A stretch of 64,000 nucleotides of DNA from Levilactobacillus brevis (GTDB taxonomy: Bacteria > Bacillota > Bacilli > Lactobacillales > Lactobacillaceae). The position numbers and the translations under genes were made by a program. This document shows, in pieces, positions 9,068 to 22,130 of the stretch. Numbering within the stretch: the stretch's first letter is position 1; every line of letters starts with the position of its first letter. The stretch lies in contig CP032931.1 of assembly GCA_003666485.1 (NCBI GenBank), positions 2,480,001 to 2,544,000 of the forward strand, written 5' to 3'. The notes beneath the pieces are model-generated. The model made no database searches and was not told where the DNA came from. It was given only the letters and a program-made list of their open reading frames with translations.

Positions 9068-9214
9068 ACTTATGCGTCCTCCTGAATTTTAATGCCAATT
9101 TTCAACATTTCATTATACCATAAACCGCGTGAACTCTAAACGGTTTCTCCACCGCTCCTGTAAAACTTCTCTTTACGTTGCTAAACTGACTTGTCGTGGC
9201 GACACTGATAGGCG

Positions 9215-9371
9215 CTGGTCGCCTTGCCGTTGCGTGAAATTCTAGGCTGGAACGCTGGGGAAGGCCGGCCCGAGCCAAAACCCGGTCTCGGCCCTTGCTT
9301 TGAGCCGAAGAACACGTCTCAAAGTCACCAATTTGCCAGCTGAGCCTAGATTTCACTTCACTCTCGGCTAC
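9215..9371 (-). repeat. Multi-branched intergenic element, copy 4 (one hairpin lost)
   Basis: The outer arms TGAAATTCTAGGCT and AGCCTAGATTTCA are kept, as are hairpins GGCCCGAG/CTCGGCC and CTTTGAG/CTCAAAG. The third hairpin has been reduced to a short run. It lies upstream of mbl. Confidence 0.8.
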
Positions 9372-9488
9372 AACTGGTATGTGTAACCAATCGCTAGTTT
9401 AAGCTCTAACGTCTTCTACATCTTTAGTTGCCCCGATACTGAGCGCTAACCACCATTTTCAAAGAAGTTATCCATGACACATTGATAG

Positions 9489-9677
9489 CTGGCCGCCTGC
9501 CGTTCGCTAGATATGAGTCGGAACGCGGTGGGCGCCGGGTCGAGCCACAGAGCGGTCTCGACCCTCAACTCGGAGCCGACAACCCACGTCTCCAAGTTGC
9601 CAGTTTTCTAACCGGCCAGAACCACCGCTAAGAAAACTCCCACGGCTGAACTCATATCTAGCGAACTCTCGGCTACG
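9489..9677 (-). repeat. Multi-branched intergenic element, copy 5
   Basis: Complete copy in the minus orientation. Outer arms are GTTCGCTAGATATGAGT and ACTCATATCTAGCGAA. Inner hairpins are GGGTCGAG/CTCGACCC, an imperfect AACTCGGAG/CTCCAAGTT pair, and AGTTTTCTAAC/GCTAAGAAAACT. Confidence 0.85.
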
Positions 9678-9725
9678 GTGGTGCATGTCAGCAGTATTTG
9701 GCTTACCTCATCCATTTCATCTGTC

Positions 9726-9905
9726 GGAGCCAGCTAGACGTGTAGCCAGCTGTGTCGATCCAGTTAGCTGCCGTTGTTTGCCAGGTTACTGGATGGGACG
9801 ACTTGAAAGACTGGCGAGCTGTGCCAGGCTTCCAAGCGAGCCGGAAGCCCGCTCCTCGGCTGGAGGCGTTCCCCATAGCAGGCGGAACGTTTAGCTGGCG
9901 TAGGC
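9726..9905 (+). repeat. Second structured repeat family, copy A
   Basis: About 180 bp, matching 29168-29348 at most positions. The outer stem is GCCAGCTA/TAGCTGGC. Inner hairpins are ATCCAGT/ACTGGAT and CTGGC/GCCAG. The outer stem sequence differs from copy B by compensating changes. Reading frames through it are not shared with copy B, so it is treated as non-coding. Confidence 0.75.
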
Positions 9906-9930
9906 GACCACGAATTTCTTGTGGAGATAA

Positions 9931-9957
9931 GAAAAAGGCGGCAATTGCTGCCACCTT
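9931..9957 (-). terminator. Terminator of murA
   Basis: Minus-strand stem GGTGGCAG...TGCCGCC followed by T5 directly after the murA stop codon. Confidence 0.8.
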
Positions 9958-9965
9958 CCAGTGAG

Positions 9966-11273
9966 TTAGTTATTTACGTGTGCGTTCTTCAGTACCACGG
10001 TGTCATCATCAGCCACGGTGACCCGTTTGACTTCGGCACCCAGGGCCGTTAACTTCTTGTGGAAGTCGTAGTAACCCCGATCCAGGTACTTCAGATTAGT
10101 TACTTGGGTGTAACCGTCAGCTACCAAACCTGCCAGCACTAGAGCTGCTGCTGCTCGTAAGTCCGTTGCAGCCACTTCAGCGCCGTTGAAATCAGTTGGA
10201 CCGTGCATAACGACCGTCCGCCCGTTGACCTGGTACTTGGCGTTCATCCGCCGCAGTTCTTCCAGGTGCATGAAACGGTTTTCAAAGACGGTTTCTGTCA
10301 TCGTACTGGTGCCTTCAGCAGCCAGCTGCAAAACCGTCATTTGTGGTTGCATATCCGTTGGGAAACCAGGATATGGCAACGTTTTAACGTCGGTTGCCTG
10401 TAATTTATCTGGGCCAATGACACGAATACCATTAGGCTCGTCAGTCACTTGGGCACCCATTTCTTGTAATTTGGAGATCAATGGCTTGTTGTGTTCCACG
10501 ATACCGTCTTGAATCAAGACATTACCGTGCGTCAACGCAGCGCCGACCATGAAAGTACCAGCTTCGATACGGTCTTGAACCACACTGTGTTCCGTCCCGT
10601 GCATCTCTGACACACCGTCGATCCGCAACGTTTCCGTCCCGGCACCGCGAACGTGGGCGCCCATCTTGTTGAGGATGTTAGCCAAGTCCACGATTTCCGG
10701 TTCACGGGCAACGTTATCGATCACGGTCGTCCCCTTCGCCAGGCAAGCTGCCATCAGGATGTTTTGCGTCGCGCCCACACTTGGGAAATCTAAGTAGATA
10801 TGGGCCCCTTTGAGCTGGTCAGCGAAAGCTTCAATGTACCCGTCGTGTTGTTCGATACGGGCACCCAGTGCTTCCAGGCCCTTTAAGTGTAAATCAATGG
10901 GCCGTGTGCCAATCGCACAGCCACCGGGTAAGGCAACCCGCGCATGGCCTAACCGCGCCAACAGTGGTCCCATGACCACGATGGACGCACGCATCTTAGA
11001 CACGTACTCAAACGGCGCTTCACTAGAAAGTTGTTTAGTCGCGTCAATCGTGACTTCTCGTTTGGCCTCATCAAAATCAACGGACAAATTCAAGAAGCGT
11101 AAGACTTTATTCATCGTATACACATCAGACAAAACCGGAACATTTGCTAAGTGAGTGATGCCCTCTTCGCCCAGAATCGACGCTGCCAGGATTGGCAGGA
11201 CGGCATTTTTGGCCCCTTCAATATGGACCACACCAGTTAAGCGGTTCCCACCATGAACAATAATTTTTTCCAT
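9966..11273 (-). CDS. murA: UDP-N-acetylglucosamine 1-carboxyvinyltransferase
   Basis: 435 residues. It catalyses the first committed step of peptidoglycan synthesis, transferring enolpyruvate from PEP to UDP-GlcNAc in the cytoplasm. The KNA substrate motif is at 22-24, the catalytic Cys is C119 in [11 protein letters not shown], and the C-terminal domain has [11 protein letters not shown]. Cys at this site predicts fosfomycin sensitivity of the enzyme itself. TTGGAGGTATCCC precedes the ATG. It is 27 bp downstream of the DUF1146 gene on the same strand and ends at its own terminator, so the two form a short operon just downstream of the ATPase operon. Confidence 0.95.
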   Translation of the reverse strand: MEKIIVHGGNRLTGVVHIEGAKNAVLPILAASILGEEGITHLANVPVLSDVYTMNKVLRFLNLSVDFDEAKREVTIDATKQLSSEAPFEYVSKMRASIVVMGPLLARLGHARVALPGGCAIGTRPIDLHLKGLEALGARIEQHDGYIEAFADQLKGAHIYLDFPSVGATQNILMAACLAKGTTVIDNVAREPEIVDLANILNKMGAHVRGAGTETLRIDGVSEMHGTEHSVVQDRIEAGTFMVGAALTHGNVLIQDGIVEHNKPLISKLQEMGAQVTDEPNGIRVIGPDKLQATDVKTLPYPGFPTDMQPQMTVLQLAAEGTSTMTETVFENRFMHLEELRRMNAKYQVNGRTVVMHGPTDFNGAEVAATDLRAAAALVLAGLVADGYTQVTNLKYLDRGYYDFHKKLTALGAEVKRVTVADDDTVVLKNAHVNN

Positions 11274-11300
11274 GGGATACCTCCAAAGATTTTTATGGGT

Positions 11301-11531
11301 CTAACGTAACAGATAGCCCAGATTACGAACGTTATCGATGAAGTCCAAAAAGAACGAACTGCAAGCGAATCCAACTGCGACCGACAGCATCACGATTAAG
11401 ACGCGTGATTGCCGCGGATAAAACGTCATCAATCGCTCAATGTGTAACGCAGAGATAGCCCAAAAGGCTAACCCGATGAAGAACAAGTGACTAATGATGG
11501 TCAGAATTCCCTGTAATCCAATGAGTGACAT
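11301..11531 (-). CDS. DUF1146 small membrane protein
   Basis: 76 residues with two hydrophobic segments (about residues 10-28 and 45-62) separated by a basic loop. This matches the DUF1146 family (B. subtilis YwzB type), whose gene sits between atpC and murA in many Firmicutes. No biochemical role is known. AAGGATTGAGCGA precedes the ATG. It is the first gene of the murA transcript, with a promoter at 11562-11590. Confidence 0.85.
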   Translation of the reverse strand: MSLIGLQGILTIISHLFFIGLAFWAISALHIERLMTFYPRQSRVLIVMLSVAVGFACSSFFLDFIDNVRNLGYLLR

Positions 11532-11561
11532 TCGCTCAATCCTTTCTAAACATTCTCACTA

Positions 11562-11590
11562 ACTATAGCATAATTTTTCAGCCTTGTCCC
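11562..11590 (-). promoter_or_regulatory. Promoter of DUF1146-murA
   Basis: On the minus strand GGGACA (-35) and TATAGT (-10, with an extended TG) are separated by 17 bp, about 30 bp upstream of the start codon. Confidence 0.6.
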
Positions 11591-11608
11591 CGAGATTCCC
11601 ATAAAATC

Positions 11609-11632
11609 GGCGTTTGTAATATTACAAATGCC
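11609..11632. promoter_or_regulatory. 24-bp palindrome upstream of the murA promoter
   Basis: GGCGTTTGTAATATTACAAATGCC split into halves reads as a near-perfect dyad centred at 11620/11621 (only one pair, G with T at the fourth position, is imperfect). It lies 19 bp upstream of the -35 box. It looks like an operator for a dimeric regulator, but I do not recognise the regulator. Confidence 0.5.
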
Positions 11633-12019
11633 CTGATTCACTGTTTAAACCACCCAGTGGATTAGTTAAATCACCGTGATAACTGATAAGCCATTTATTT
11701 AACATGGGCAAAAACAACTGCTCACCCCGCACCACACCAGGCTTACCTGACGCTCACGGCTTGTCGTCATTTACCCCCTAATGCCGCCGGCAGACTATTA
11801 GTGAAGTATCCCAACTAAACCCGAAAATTAATTGATGGCCGTCGCTCGACCAAAAAAGATTGATATTGCGCTAATCCCTTGTCGCTCTAGTCATTTCAAC
11901 GATTATGTTTAAATTTTCGTCAAATTTAAACATGAATGTCCTTATTTTTGACCCAACGCCCAGTGACACAATTCTTTCGGGTAAACTGGAAGTTCAACTC
12001 TGCAATTATAGTTGTATTG
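11633..12019. other. Gap without a recognised gene
   Basis: No convincing coding frame is seen. It contains a perfect AT-rich inverted repeat, GTTTAAATTT with AAATTTAAAC around a 5-base loop, at 11907-11931. Confidence 0.5.
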
Positions 12020-12168
12020 CTGGCTGTCGTACCGTCACGTGAGATTCTGGGCCGGAATCCTAGGGAAGGACTGGTCTGGGTTCGAGCCCGGTCTCGGTCC
12101 TTGCGTTAGCCGAAAAAGACGTCCCAGATTCCCCGGCTAAGCCTAGATTTCATCTCACTATCGGCTAC
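12020..12168 (-). repeat. Multi-branched intergenic element, copy 6 (shortened)
   Basis: The outer arms GTGAGATTCTGGGC and AGCCTAGATTTCATCTCAC remain pairable. A hairpin around GGTTCGAGCCCGGTCTCGG is visible. The two other hairpins are shortened or fused. Confidence 0.7.
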
Positions 12169-12312
12169 CGGACATCAATGTCAGCGCAATCCGGTTGTAA
12201 ACCGTTGGCCCAGCGACACCAATAATTACTGGCGTACCTGCCCTCAGAAAAATCGCTTCTGCCACACGTGCTGACGAATACCCATCGCTAGCCGCCACGG
12301 ACAACCGACCAC

Positions 12313-12504
12313 CGTAGCCGAGAGTCCGCTAGAGATGCGTTCAGCTGTGGGAGTTCCCTTAGCGGTGCGATTTTCAGCGCTTAGGGAACTGACACCTTGG
12401 AGACGCGGGTTGCCGGCCCCAAGGTGAGGTCCAAGACCGCTTTTGGGCTTGGACCGGCGCCCTCAGCGTTCCAACGCATCTCTAGCGGACGGTAAGGCGG
12501 CAGC
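12313..12504 (+). repeat. Multi-branched intergenic element, copy 7
   Basis: The outer arms GTCCGCTAGAGATGCGTT and AACGCATCTCTAGCGGAC differ from copy 1 at several positions, each change matched on the opposite arm. Hairpin 2 is CACCTTGG/CCAAGGTG and hairpin 3 is GGTCCAAG/CTTGGACC, again compensated. Confidence 0.9.
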
Positions 12505-12532
12505 TAGCAGAACCTGGTTTAGGTTTACAATC

Positions 12533-12572
12533 CTAAAAAAAACGACCGCCCACCCGCAAGGTGAACGGTCGC
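12533..12572 (-). terminator. Terminator of the atp operon
   Basis: Minus-strand stem CGACCGTTCACC/GGGTGGGCGGTCG with a T8 run, after atpC. Confidence 0.9.
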
Positions 12573-12598
12573 CAGAAACACGCGAACGTATTTTAAAT

Positions 12599-13018
12599 TT
12601 AGTGCTTAGCCACGTTGATCCGGTTGATTGCTCGCCGCAACGCTACCTCAGCCCGTGCAAGGGAATCGGCATCGTGCGCAGCTTGCGCCTTTTCAATCGT
12701 TGCTTTGGCACGTTCCCGGGCACTTTCAGCCCGATTGACGTCAATATCGTCTTGACGTTCCGCACTGTCTGCAACAATGGTCGCCACGTTGTCAGAGAAT
12801 TCCAAGAAACCACCGTTGACGGCGATCTTATCTTCGTTTTCACCTAACTTGACCCGCGTCTCATCGACCTCCAGAGAAGCGATGAGGGGCACGTGGTTAT
12901 ACATAATCCCAAGTTCACCAATGGTCGTCTTCACAACTAATAAGTCGCTCTTACCTTCGTAAACTTGGCCATCAGGGGTAACGATACTAACAGATAACAC
13001 TGATTGATTATCAGCCAA
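12599..13018 (-). CDS. atpC: F1Fo ATP synthase epsilon subunit
   Basis: 139 residues: an N-terminal beta-barrel (SVSIVTPDGQVYEGKSDLLVVKT, GELGIMYNHVPLIASL) and a C-terminal helical hairpin rich in Ala and Arg. It couples the gamma rotor to the ring and inhibits ATP hydrolysis. The start codon is TTG at 13018, with GGGAGGGATTCTAA before it. It is the last gene of the atpBEFHAGDC operon, 13 bp after atpD and before a strong terminator. Confidence 0.95.
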   Translation of the reverse strand: MADNQSVLSVSIVTPDGQVYEGKSDLLVVKTTIGELGIMYNHVPLIASLEVDETRVKLGENEDKIAVNGGFLEFSDNVATIVADSAERQDDIDVNRAESARERAKATIEKAQAAHDADSLARAEVALRRAINRINVAKH

Positions 13019-13031
13019 TTAGAATCCCTCC

Positions 13032-14453
<1,422 letters not shown>

Positions 14454-14469
14454 TTAATTCCTCCCGTCA

Positions 14470-15372
14470 TTAATTATTTAAGGCTTCTTGCCCACCAGTA
14501 ATTTCGGTGATTTCAGTCGTGATCTGTGCTTGACGTGCACGGTTGTAGTGCAGTTGCAACGTCGCGATTAAATCATCAGCATTATCAGTGGCAGACTGCA
14601 TCGCGTTGGTACTTGATGCATGTTCGGCCGTCTTTGCGTCCAAGATCGCACCGTAGACCAGGCTTTCCGCGTATTGCGGCAAAACGACTTGGAGCACCGC
14701 TTCATCAGAAGGCTCCGTGTCGTATTCGGCGGTCAACGGTGTTGCTTGCGTATCCTTTGCCGCGTCAGTCGTCATCGTTTCCTTGTCGACTGGCAACATC
14801 TTTTCTGCCCGGAAGCGGGAAGAAATTCGGTTAACAAAATGGTTGTAGCAAACGAAGAGTTCATCGAAGACTTCGTTGTTAAACATCGTGGTGACAGTCT
14901 TAACGATTTCCCGAACTTCATTGAATTCAGGCACATCGCTGACCCCACGATATTCGTAAGCCACGTTGACACCCCGGTGCTTGTAGAAATCAGCGCCGGT
15001 ACCCCCAACGGCTAACACCATGTAGTCGTCTTGGTTTGGTGTCCGTTCGTTAATGAACGCATTTGCATCCCGTAAGACACTGCTATTGTAGCTCCCAACC
15101 ATTCCGCGATCGGAGGTGATCACTAAATATGCGGTTTTCTTTACTGGACGGTTCGACTGTAGGCTACTTGAGGAATTATCATCCAATAGATGAGACTGCG
15201 AAAGATGCATGACGACAGCCTTAACTTTAGAAACATAGTCTTGGTAGCCGACTGCTTGTTTCTGAATCTTATTTAACTTCGCCGTCGAAACCATGTGCAT
15301 GGCCGCCGTAATTTGGCGGGTCGCTTTCGTGGAATTAATCCGACGTTGAACGTCATGAATTGATTCAGCCAT
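14470..15372 (-). CDS. atpG: F1Fo ATP synthase gamma subunit
   Basis: 300 residues. The N-terminal [33 protein letters not shown] and C-terminal [34 protein letters not shown] parts form the rotor coiled coil (only partly quoted here as motifs ITAAMHMVS and [12 protein letters not shown]). It transmits rotation between the c-ring and the alpha3beta3 hexamer. It lies between atpA and atpD, 22 bp from atpD. Confidence 0.96.
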   Translation of the reverse strand: MAESIHDVQRRINSTKATRQITAAMHMVSTAKLNKIQKQAVGYQDYVSKVKAVVMHLSQSHLLDDNSSSSLQSNRPVKKTAYLVITSDRGMVGSYNSSVLRDANAFINERTPNQDDYMVLAVGGTGADFYKHRGVNVAYEYRGVSDVPEFNEVREIVKTVTTMFNNEVFDELFVCYNHFVNRISSRFRAEKMLPVDKETMTTDAAKDTQATPLTAEYDTEPSDEAVLQVVLPQYAESLVYGAILDAKTAEHASSTNAMQSATDNADDLIATLQLHYNRARQAQITTEITEITGGQEALNN

Positions 15373-15401
15373 TATTTCTCACCATCCTTCCTTCAAGTAT
15401 C

Positions 15402-16955
<1,554 letters not shown>

Positions 16956-16970
16956 TTATCACCGAATTCG

Positions 16971-17513
16971 TTATGCTAGCAGTTGCTGCCGTAAACGATT
17001 AATTTTAGTTCGTAGGCTACCATCGAGGACCGTGTCTGCGGCCTTGATAATAACACCACCAATCACAGCAGGGTCAACCTTGCTGCTCAAGATGACCTTC
17101 TTTGCCCCAACGCGCTTGGCGTAGACGGTCTCGATCTGTGACTTCTGTTCAGCCGTCAATTCGACTGCCGTCGTCACTTCAGCATAGACCGTGTCGTGGA
17201 CATCGTCATACAGCTTTTGGAAAGCATCGATAATATCGACAAGGTTTTCCATCCGGCCGTAATCGTAGGTCATTTGAATCAGGTTTTTGATATACGGTGA
17301 AGCTTGCTTCAACAAAGGTTGGAGCAAAGCTTCGCGTTCAGCAACCTGCAGGCTAGCGTCTGAGAGCATCGTGCTCAACTGTGGGTTGTCCTGGAAGATA
17401 CGCCGAAGTTCCACTAACTCTGTGTAGCCTGACTCCAGTTGGTCTTTTTCGGACAACAAATCAAATAATGCTTTGGAGTAGCGCTTTGCTACCGTTGCCC
17501 TATTAAGACTCAT
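16971..17513 (-). CDS. atpH: F1Fo ATP synthase delta subunit
   Basis: 180 residues from the ATG at 17513 ([20 protein letters not shown]), the family-typical start. The longer frame beginning upstream runs inside atpF and has no ribosome binding site. The C-terminal part ends in the usual [17 protein letters not shown] segment. Delta ties the F1 head to the b-subunit stalk. The start overlaps the atpF stop by 11 bp, which indicates translational coupling. Confidence 0.95.
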   Translation of the reverse strand: MSLNRATVAKRYSKALFDLLSEKDQLESGYTELVELRRIFQDNPQLSTMLSDASLQVAEREALLQPLLKQASPYIKNLIQMTYDYGRMENLVDIIDAFQKLYDDVHDTVYAEVTTAVELTAEQKSQIETVYAKRVGAKKVILSSKVDPAVIGGVIIKAADTVLDGSLRTKINRLRQQLLA

Positions 17514-18018
17514 GTTGCTTCCCCAACCCTTCGATATAAGAATCAATTAATGCCTTTTGGTCGTCACCTTTTAATTCTCGTTGAATGATCTTGGAAGCAA
17601 TCTCAATAGATAGGTCCGCCACATCGTTACGGGCATTGGACAGCGCGTCTTGACGCTCCTGTTCGATATCCTTTTGGGCATTTTGCTTCATCGTTTGAAC
17701 ATCCGCTTGGGCCTGCGTCACGATTTGTTCGCGTTGTTGTTGACCGTTAGTCTTCGCATCGCTCACAATCGTTTGGGCTTCAGAACGAGAATTTGCCAAA
17801 GCTGCTTGGCGCTTTTGCACCAGGTCGGCAGCATCGTTACGGGACTTTTCGGCGGAATCAATATCATTACTGATTTTGTCGGCCCGATCCTGCATCATCT
17901 TCGTGACTGGACCCCACGCTACAACCTTAATGATCCACATCAACAGTAAGAACGTGACGATGTAGAACAGAGAATCTCCAAAGTAAAGCGACTGACCAAT
18001 TACTAAATGTGAGAGCAT
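17503..18018 (-). CDS. atpF: F1Fo ATP synthase b subunit
   Basis: 171 residues. One N-terminal membrane helix (about residues 15-35, [19 protein letters not shown]) is followed by a long charged coiled coil rich in Ala, Gln and Arg. It forms the peripheral stalk holding F1. It lies between atpE and atpH, and the 3' end overlaps atpH. Confidence 0.96.
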   Translation of the reverse strand: MLSHLVIGQSLYFGDSLFYIVTFLLLMWIIKVVAWGPVTKMMQDRADKISNDIDSAEKSRNDAADLVQKRQAALANSRSEAQTIVSDAKTNGQQQREQIVTQAQADVQTMKQNAQKDIEQERQDALSNARNDVADLSIEIASKIIQRELKGDDQKALIDSYIEGLGKQHES

Positions 18019-18073
18019 CTATTGACACCTCCTTTTGCTATCAGATATTTAAAACTAAACCGGTTCATTGTTA

Positions 18074-18307
<234 letters not shown>

Positions 18308-18318
18308 TTAGATAAAAC

Positions 18319-19038
18319 TTATTCCTCGACTTCTAGCTTTTGAGAAATATAAACTGATGACAACGTGACGAAAACGAACGCTTGGATAGCTCCCAAGAAC
18401 GCTGAGAACCCTTGCCAAGCCATTTCGATTGGCACCGCAACGATCATCGTCGCGATACCGTGTGAAGCTGCCAGATCCCAGATTACCCCTAATAGCATTT
18501 CACCAGAGAAGATAACCCCGAAGATACGGAGACCCAACGTCAGAAAGTTCGTGAATTCCTCAAAGATACTGATCGGAAGCCAGAACACGAAAGGTTTCAG
18601 GTAGTTTGTGAAGTGACGCTTATACCCTAATTTCCAAACGCCAGCAAACTGAGCAATCATCATGGTCATTAACGAGAACGTTAATGTGGTCATTGGGTCA
18701 GACGTTGGACTACGAACGATCGTCGCACCCCCACGCGTGGCCACTTGGATGAATAACCCCAATTCGTTAGACAGAAAGAGAAATAGGAATAACGTGAATC
18801 CCCACAAACCAAACTTACCGACATCGCCGGCTGGAATGGACCCCTTCAAAATTCCGTTGGTAAAATCAATCAGCCATTCCAAGAAGTTTTGCCCCTTGGT
18901 AGGCTTCATGGCTAATTTCCTGGAAGTGAAAAAAATAACTGCCACCATCAGCACAAATACGACTAGGCCGGATACAACGTTGGCAGTACTAAAAGTCAGT
19001 CCCAGAAATTGAAAGGTTGAAACTGGTTCACCATTCAC
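18319..19038 (-). CDS. atpB: F1Fo ATP synthase a subunit
   Basis: 239 residues with five to six membrane helices. The conserved LGLRIFGVIFSGEMLL segment carries the essential Arg that faces the c-ring Glu. It forms the proton half-channels of Fo. It is the first gene of the operon; no atpI-like gene precedes it. AAGAGGTGATATTCGGTG lies just before the ATG. The promoter proposed at 19166-19194 is about 130 bp upstream. Confidence 0.96.
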   Translation of the reverse strand: MNGEPVSTFQFLGLTFSTANVVSGLVVFVLMVAVIFFTSRKLAMKPTKGQNFLEWLIDFTNGILKGSIPAGDVGKFGLWGFTLFLFLFLSNELGLFIQVATRGGATIVRSPTSDPMTTLTFSLMTMMIAQFAGVWKLGYKRHFTNYLKPFVFWLPISIFEEFTNFLTLGLRIFGVIFSGEMLLGVIWDLAASHGIATMIVAVPIEMAWQGFSAFLGAIQAFVFVTLSSVYISQKLEVEE

Positions 19039-19165
19039 CGAATATCACCTCTTTTCCACACTATATGAACGCATTTTCTCTGTTAAATTCCTCACTTATG
19101 TCAGGTATTTCTCAAGAAAAGCGGAATAGTGAACGAAGCGAGCGCTCCATTCAAATACACTGGAA

Positions 19166-19194
19166 ATGATACCACCAATCCAGATAAAAGACAA
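19166..19194 (-). promoter_or_regulatory. Candidate atp operon promoter
   Basis: Minus-strand TTGTCT (-35) and TATCAT (-10) are spaced by 17 bp. A CACAGGA...TCCTGTG dyad lies just upstream (19206-19226). Confidence 0.55.
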
Positions 19195-19226
19195 AACAAT
19201 TTTTCACAGGATAAACATTCCTGTGA

Positions 19227-19592
19227 GTAAGATTAAAATCCAGTTTTTAAAAGGATTGTTATCGTTTTCACAGTATATATGCGTGCGCACTCGCTATGAT
19301 AGAATTTTTAGTCGATCAGGACCAGGTCTTGCCCCAGAAATCATTGACAGATCCACTGAGCAAGCGCTGGTTCTAACCGTCTAAAATGACGCTGAGCAGA
19401 CGCCCATCGGTCACCTTGCACCATTCACCCAATGCTGAGAACAAAGCGACCAGCGGCGTCTATAACGGGCCTTGATGGCAGCTTAGTTGAGCCTGTTACC
19501 TGATAAACTCAACGAACTGATGGTCACCGGGACCAGCGCAGTTAAGTCATCTCACCCACCTGACATGGCGGTGACACAGTCTTTTTCCTAAC
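19227..19592. other. Gap without a recognised gene
   Basis: I see no credible gene between the atp promoter region and the upp terminator. Short inverted GGTCACC/GGTGACC-like motifs occur near 19410 and 19522-19572. Their role is unclear. Confidence 0.4.
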
Positions 19593-19628
19593 AAAGAAGA
19601 GACTCGACCGCAGTGGCCGAATCTCTTT
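19593..19628 (-). terminator. Terminator of upp
   Basis: Minus-strand stem AGAGATTCGGCC/GGTCGAGTCTCT followed by TCTTT, directly after the upp stop. Confidence 0.75.
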
Positions 19629-19633
19629 AACGT

Positions 19634-20269
19634 TTACTTCGTTCCAAACAACCGGTCACCGGCATCGCCGAGACCTGGCACAATGTACCCGTCTTCGTTC
19701 AGGTGATCATCTAACGCTGCCGTGTAAATATCAACGTCAGGTTGGGCTTCACGTAAAGCCTTGACCCCTTCTGGTGCGGAAACTAAACAAACGAACTTCA
19801 TGTTCTTCGGATCAGCACCACGCTTTTCCAAAGCTTCGATGGCCATCATTGCTGACCCACCGGTGGCCAACATTGGGTCAACGATGAAGATTTGCCGTTG
19901 GTCAATGTCAGAAGGCATTTTTACGAAATATTCATGAGGCTGTAAGGTCTTCTCATCACGGTACATCCCGATGTGACCGACTTTAGCAGCTGGGATCAAT
20001 TCCAAAATACCATCAACCATACCGATACCGGCACGTAAGATTGGTACAATGGCGACCTTTTTACCAGAGAGTTCCTTGGCAGTCATCTTTCCCATTGGTG
20101 TTTCGATTTCCTTATCTTTCAAAGGCATATCGCGCGAAACTTCGTAGGCCATTAAGGTCGAGATTTCGTTGACAACCTCCCGAAAACTGCGGGTCCCACA
20201 GTCTTTGTTCCGGATAATCGTCAGTTTGTGTTGAATCAACGGGTGGTCAAGTACTTGAAACTTCCCCAT
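19634..20269 (-). CDS. upp: Uracil phosphoribosyltransferase
   Basis: 211 residues. It salvages uracil with PRPP to UMP in the cytoplasm. The PRPP-binding loop reads [14 protein letters not shown] near residue 128, and the uracil-binding C-terminal segment is [18 protein letters not shown]. Length and ends match the family. It lies about 100 bp downstream of glyA on the same strand, an arrangement common in LAB, and ends at a terminator before the atp promoter region. Confidence 0.96.
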   Translation of the reverse strand: MGKFQVLDHPLIQHKLTIIRNKDCGTRSFREVVNEISTLMAYEVSRDMPLKDKEIETPMGKMTAKELSGKKVAIVPILRAGIGMVDGILELIPAAKVGHIGMYRDEKTLQPHEYFVKMPSDIDQRQIFIVDPMLATGGSAMMAIEALEKRGADPKNMKFVCLVSAPEGVKALREAQPDVDIYTAALDDHLNEDGYIVPGLGDAGDRLFGTK

Positions 20270-20365
20270 GAATGAGCGCTCCTTTATGATTTCTTACAAT
20301 TGTACCATGAATTTCCGCTACCAAAACGGTTAATTTCAAATGAAAACGTTTTTACAACAAATTTT

Positions 20366-21613
20366 TTAGTCCAACGCTGATAAAGGGTGGGCACTGGTCA
20401 GCTCGTGGACCCGTTGCCGCACGTCTTCCAAGACTTTGTCATCAGTTGGGTTCAGTAACGTCTTAACGATCAAGCGTGCCACTTCGCGGGATTCATCAGC
20501 GTTGAAACCACGTGTCGTGATTGCTGGCGTCCCTAAGCGGATTCCTGACGTTTTGAACGGACTCAACGTTTCGTTCGGGATGGCTTCCTTGTTGGTCGTG
20601 ATCATCACGCTGTCCAACAATTCTTGGGCTTGCTTCCCATTAAGATCGGTGGCTGACAGGTCAAGCGTCATCAAGTGGTTGTCCGTGCCGTCAGAAACGA
20701 CCCGAACCTTTGGCAACTGGTTGAATTCGTCCGCCATCGCCTGGGCGTTGGCAATAATTTGCTTGCCGTAGTCGGTGAATTCCGGCTGAAGGTCTTCGAA
20801 GAATGCGGCGGCCTTACCGGCAATCACGTGTTCCAACGGCCCACCTTGCGTGCCGGGGAAGACCGCTGAGTTGATGCGCTTGGCATTTTCCGCTTGGGAT
20901 AAGATCATCCCACCCCGCGGTCCACGCAACGTCTTGTGCGTCGTCGTGGTGACCACGTCAGCGATACCCACGGGACTAGGATGCAGACCCGCAGCGACTA
21001 AGCCGGCGATGTGCGCCATGTCGACCATCAAGTAAGCGCCAACTTCATCCGCAATGTCGCGGAAGGCATGCCAATCAATGATTCGTGAGTACGCTGATGC
21101 CCCAGCCACGATCAGTTGTGGCTTGACTTTAAGCGCCAAGTCACGAATCATGTCGTAGTCCAGGAGTTCCGTGTCCGGATTCAACGCGTAACTGTACGCA
21201 TTGTACAATTTACCAGAGAAATTAACCTTAGCGCCGTGAGTCAAATGGCCCCCGGCATCCAGGCCCATCCCCAGAATAGTGTCGCCAGGCTTCAAAAATG
21301 CCGCATAGACGGCTTGGTTCGCCTGAGAACCGGAGTGTGGTTGGACGTTAGCGTATTCGGCGTTAAACAGCTTCTTAGCGCGGTCAATGGCCAGTTGCTC
21401 CACCACGTCGATGTACTGCGTGCCACCGTAGTAGCGTTTTCCCGGATACCCTTCGGCATACTTGTTGGTCAACACGGAGCCCTGAGCCGTGCGCACGGCT
21501 TCGCTGACGATGTTTTCCGAAGCAATTAATTCAATCGTTTCTTCCTGACGGTCTTCTTCTTTGGCGATAGCGCCCCATAATTCTGGATCTTTTTCTTTGA
21601 AATTCACTGGCAA
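20366..21613 (-). CDS. glyA: Serine hydroxymethyltransferase
   Basis: 415-residue PLP enzyme converting serine and tetrahydrofolate into glycine and methylene-THF. The PLP lysine lies in [15 protein letters not shown] near residue 226. [12 protein letters not shown] and the N-terminal [13 protein letters not shown] are family hallmarks. GGGGGAATTGCCA precedes the ATG. It sits between sua5 and upp, as in many Lactobacillaceae. The 475-bp gap towards sua5 holds a truncated repeat and a long hairpin. Confidence 0.96.
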   Translation of the reverse strand: MPVNFKEKDPELWGAIAKEEDRQEETIELIASENIVSEAVRTAQGSVLTNKYAEGYPGKRYYGGTQYIDVVEQLAIDRAKKLFNAEYANVQPHSGSQANQAVYAAFLKPGDTILGMGLDAGGHLTHGAKVNFSGKLYNAYSYALNPDTELLDYDMIRDLALKVKPQLIVAGASAYSRIIDWHAFRDIADEVGAYLMVDMAHIAGLVAAGLHPSPVGIADVVTTTTHKTLRGPRGGMILSQAENAKRINSAVFPGTQGGPLEHVIAGKAAAFFEDLQPEFTDYGKQIIANAQAMADEFNQLPKVRVVSDGTDNHLMTLDLSATDLNGKQAQELLDSVMITTNKEAIPNETLSPFKTSGIRLGTPAITTRGFNADESREVARLIVKTLLNPTDDKVLEDVRQRVHELTSAHPLSALD

Positions 21614-21713
21614 TTCCCCCTGAACTGTAATTGGTCCTATTTTACCAAATTTTTCACCTCAGTGGGACTACTTCGCATTATTTATTATTTTATAAAACGT
21701 ACGGTGGGCCGTG

Positions 21714-21801
21714 CTGGCCGCCTACCGTCCACCAAATATGGGTCGTACCGCTGTGGACGGACGGGGTGAGCCAGGGAACGGTCTCGACGCCTCACGGCTA
21801 C
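21714..21801 (-). repeat. Multi-branched intergenic element, copy 8 (strongly truncated)
   Basis: The left end (CTGGCCGCCTACCGTCCACC) and one hairpin (GGGGTGAG...CTCGACGCC) remain. The sequence then jumps to the CGGCTAC end. The other two hairpins and the right arm are deleted. Confidence 0.7.
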
Positions 21802-21958
21802 GTGGCAATTCACCTACTCAATGCAGATAAACGCCGTCATTTCAGCGATAATCCTGCTACCTTGTGGGTAATCACTGATGTTACCGACCAGCGACGATCC
21901 GAGATGGCTGTTGCGATGACAGCGATGTTAGCTGAGGACAGAAAAAAGAGAGTGGACT

Positions 21959-22055
21959 AAAAGGCGGTTAGCTGGCGAGCATTAAGGCTGATAAACGAAT
22001 AATCCCGGGCTTGGATTGTTTATTTATCAGTTTTAAGCGGAACCAGCTGCCTTTT
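21959..22055. repeat. Long imperfect hairpin
   Basis: Arms AAAAGGCGGTTAGCTGG and CCAGCTGCCTTTT enclose a second pairing of CTGATAAACGAATAATC with GATTGTTTATTTATCAG. It is unlike the other repeats in the window. Confidence 0.5.
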
Positions 22056-22088
22056 GGCCCAGGTTTCAACACCAGATATTCGGAGACA

Positions 22089-22118
22089 CAAAAGGCCCGA
22101 GACTTTTGTCCCAGGCCC
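22089..22118 (-). terminator. Terminator of sua5
   Basis: Minus-strand stem GGCCTGGGAC/GTCTCGGGCC followed by TTTTGT, just after the sua5 stop. Confidence 0.7.
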
Positions 22119-22130
22119 CCAAATCAATGC

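Noticed and set aside
9685-9954. Open frames on both strands over the second repeat family
   Set aside because: The frame is not shared with the other copy at 29168-29348, and no ribosome binding site is present; structure explains the conservation better.
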